5,873 bases of DNA from Dehalococcoidales bacterium. Its GTDB lineage: Bacteria > Chloroflexota > Dehalococcoidia > Dehalococcoidales > RBG-16-60-22. Under the pieces are notes generated by a model that was given only the letters and a program-made list of their open reading frames with translations, had not been told where the DNA came from and did no database searches. The DNA lies in assembly GCA_023135135.1 (NCBI GenBank), contig JAGLTT010000053.1, positions 1 to 5,873 on the forward strand, given 5' to 3'. Made by a program: the position numbers and the translations under genes. Below are positions 5,556-5,873 of the stretch, piece by piece. Every line of letters starts with the position of its first letter. The stretch's first letter is position 1.

Positions 5556-5837
5556 ATGAATAAATCCATTTATAAAGCCATCTGGAAGAAGGCCGGTGGA
5601 CGTCCCTGGACATATATTCTACGGGATACCTGGCACAGGCTGGAAGGGCTCTGGATTATCGGGTTGGTAGCCGCAGGCGCCTTTCTCGGGCACTGGTTCT
5701 GGGAGTTAATCTTCTGGCTTCTCCTTGTATTTGCCCTGGGCTATATTGCCGGGCACCTTTTCTGGGGGACAAAATATATCACCGGTCAAAAAGATGACGC
5801 CTGTCCGTCCGGGAGGCTGGGGGGCGACGATGCGTGA
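5556..5837 (+). CDS. Small two-helix membrane protein
   Basis: The 93-residue product has an N-terminal basic, Trp-rich region (3-30, with RPWTYILRDTWHRLEG), then two hydrophobic segments: about 31-49 (LWIIGLVAAGAFLGHWFW) and about 50-70 (rich in Leu, Phe, Trp). These are separated by only a few residues, forming a helical hairpin. The C-terminus is polar (TGQKDDACPSG). His46 and His67 sit at similar places in the two helices within GHWFW and GHLFW motifs. The ATG follows GGTGAGG (5548-5554) closely. Two-helix size is compatible with a holin, but a holin is normally encoded with lysis genes, and none is seen here; it could instead be a membrane protein tied to DNA entry or particle assembly. 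Its stop overlaps the next gene by 8 nt. Function unknown. Confidence 0.75.
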   Translation: MNKSIYKAIWKKAGGRPWTYILRDTWHRLEGLWIIGLVAAGAFLGHWFWELIFWLLLVFALGYIAGHLFWGTKYITGQKDDACPSGRLGGDDA

Positions 5838-5873
5838 ACTGACATCGACACTGTTAGCCGCCCAGAAGCAGGA
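5830..5873 (+). CDS. Start of a further phage gene, cut by the window end
   Basis: An ATG at 5830 overlaps the end of the membrane-protein gene by 8 nt and opens a frame, MRELTSTLLAAQKQ, that runs uninterrupted to the window edge. GGAGG (5812-5816) and a G-run (5819-5824) lie upstream. This N-terminus resembles that of large tail or other structural proteins I associate with related prophages, but 14 residues cannot establish identity. Confidence 0.55.
   Translation, partial: MRELTSTLLAAQKQ

Noticed and set aside
5066..5569. A 167-codon reverse-strand frame opposite the adaptor gene
   Set aside because: It lies antisense to a well-supported adaptor gene and shows no domain or convincing start context.

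Overview
This window is a run of head-assembly (structural) genes from a tailed double-stranded DNA phage or prophage. All genes are on the + strand, tightly packed, and most have a clear Shine-Dalgarno sequence. The order is: small Cys-rich helix-turn-helix protein, portal, coiled-coil scaffold-like protein, a 263-bp repeat-filled spacer, HK97-fold major capsid protein, a small beta-rich protein, a LamG-domain protein, a 70-residue unknown, a head-tail adaptor, a two-helix membrane protein, and the first 14 codons of a further gene cut by the window end. A terminase would be expected upstream and tail genes downstream; neither is visible.

The host is a bacterium with a moderate-to-high GC genome that uses AGG/AGA arginine codons and strong Shine-Dalgarno sites freely. 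From remembered resemblance of the portal, adaptor and small proteins, I lean towards a Chloroflexota (Dehalococcoidia-like) prophage, but nothing in the window proves the taxon. The spacer at 2315-2577 holds five short hairpin-forming units that each end in AATGACA. These belong to the chromosomal dispersed-repeat type whose reverse strand is often mis-annotated as small proteins. Their presence inside a capsid operon suggests the region has lived in a bacterial chromosome for a long time, as a prophage, a decaying prophage or a domesticated particle, rather than being a purely lytic phage.

The genes fit one assembly pathway. The portal (419-1807) forms the DNA entry ring and starts capsid assembly; the scaffold candidate (1817-2314) would direct the coat protein (2578-3501) into a procapsid; the beta-rich and LamG proteins (3562-4673) are placed like decoration or head-fibre proteins; and the adaptor (4895-5527) would close the head under the portal and connect it to the tail. 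No prohead protease is visible, and the 307-residue coat protein has no room for a long N-terminal delta domain, so this looks like a separate-scaffold head.

I found no CRISPR array, RNA gene, transposase or defence system, and no strong case for an entirely new system. The best leads are the host-type repeats inside the capsid operon, the compositionally foreign LamG gene, the Cys-rich HTH protein in front of the portal, and the small membrane protein inside the head-tail block.
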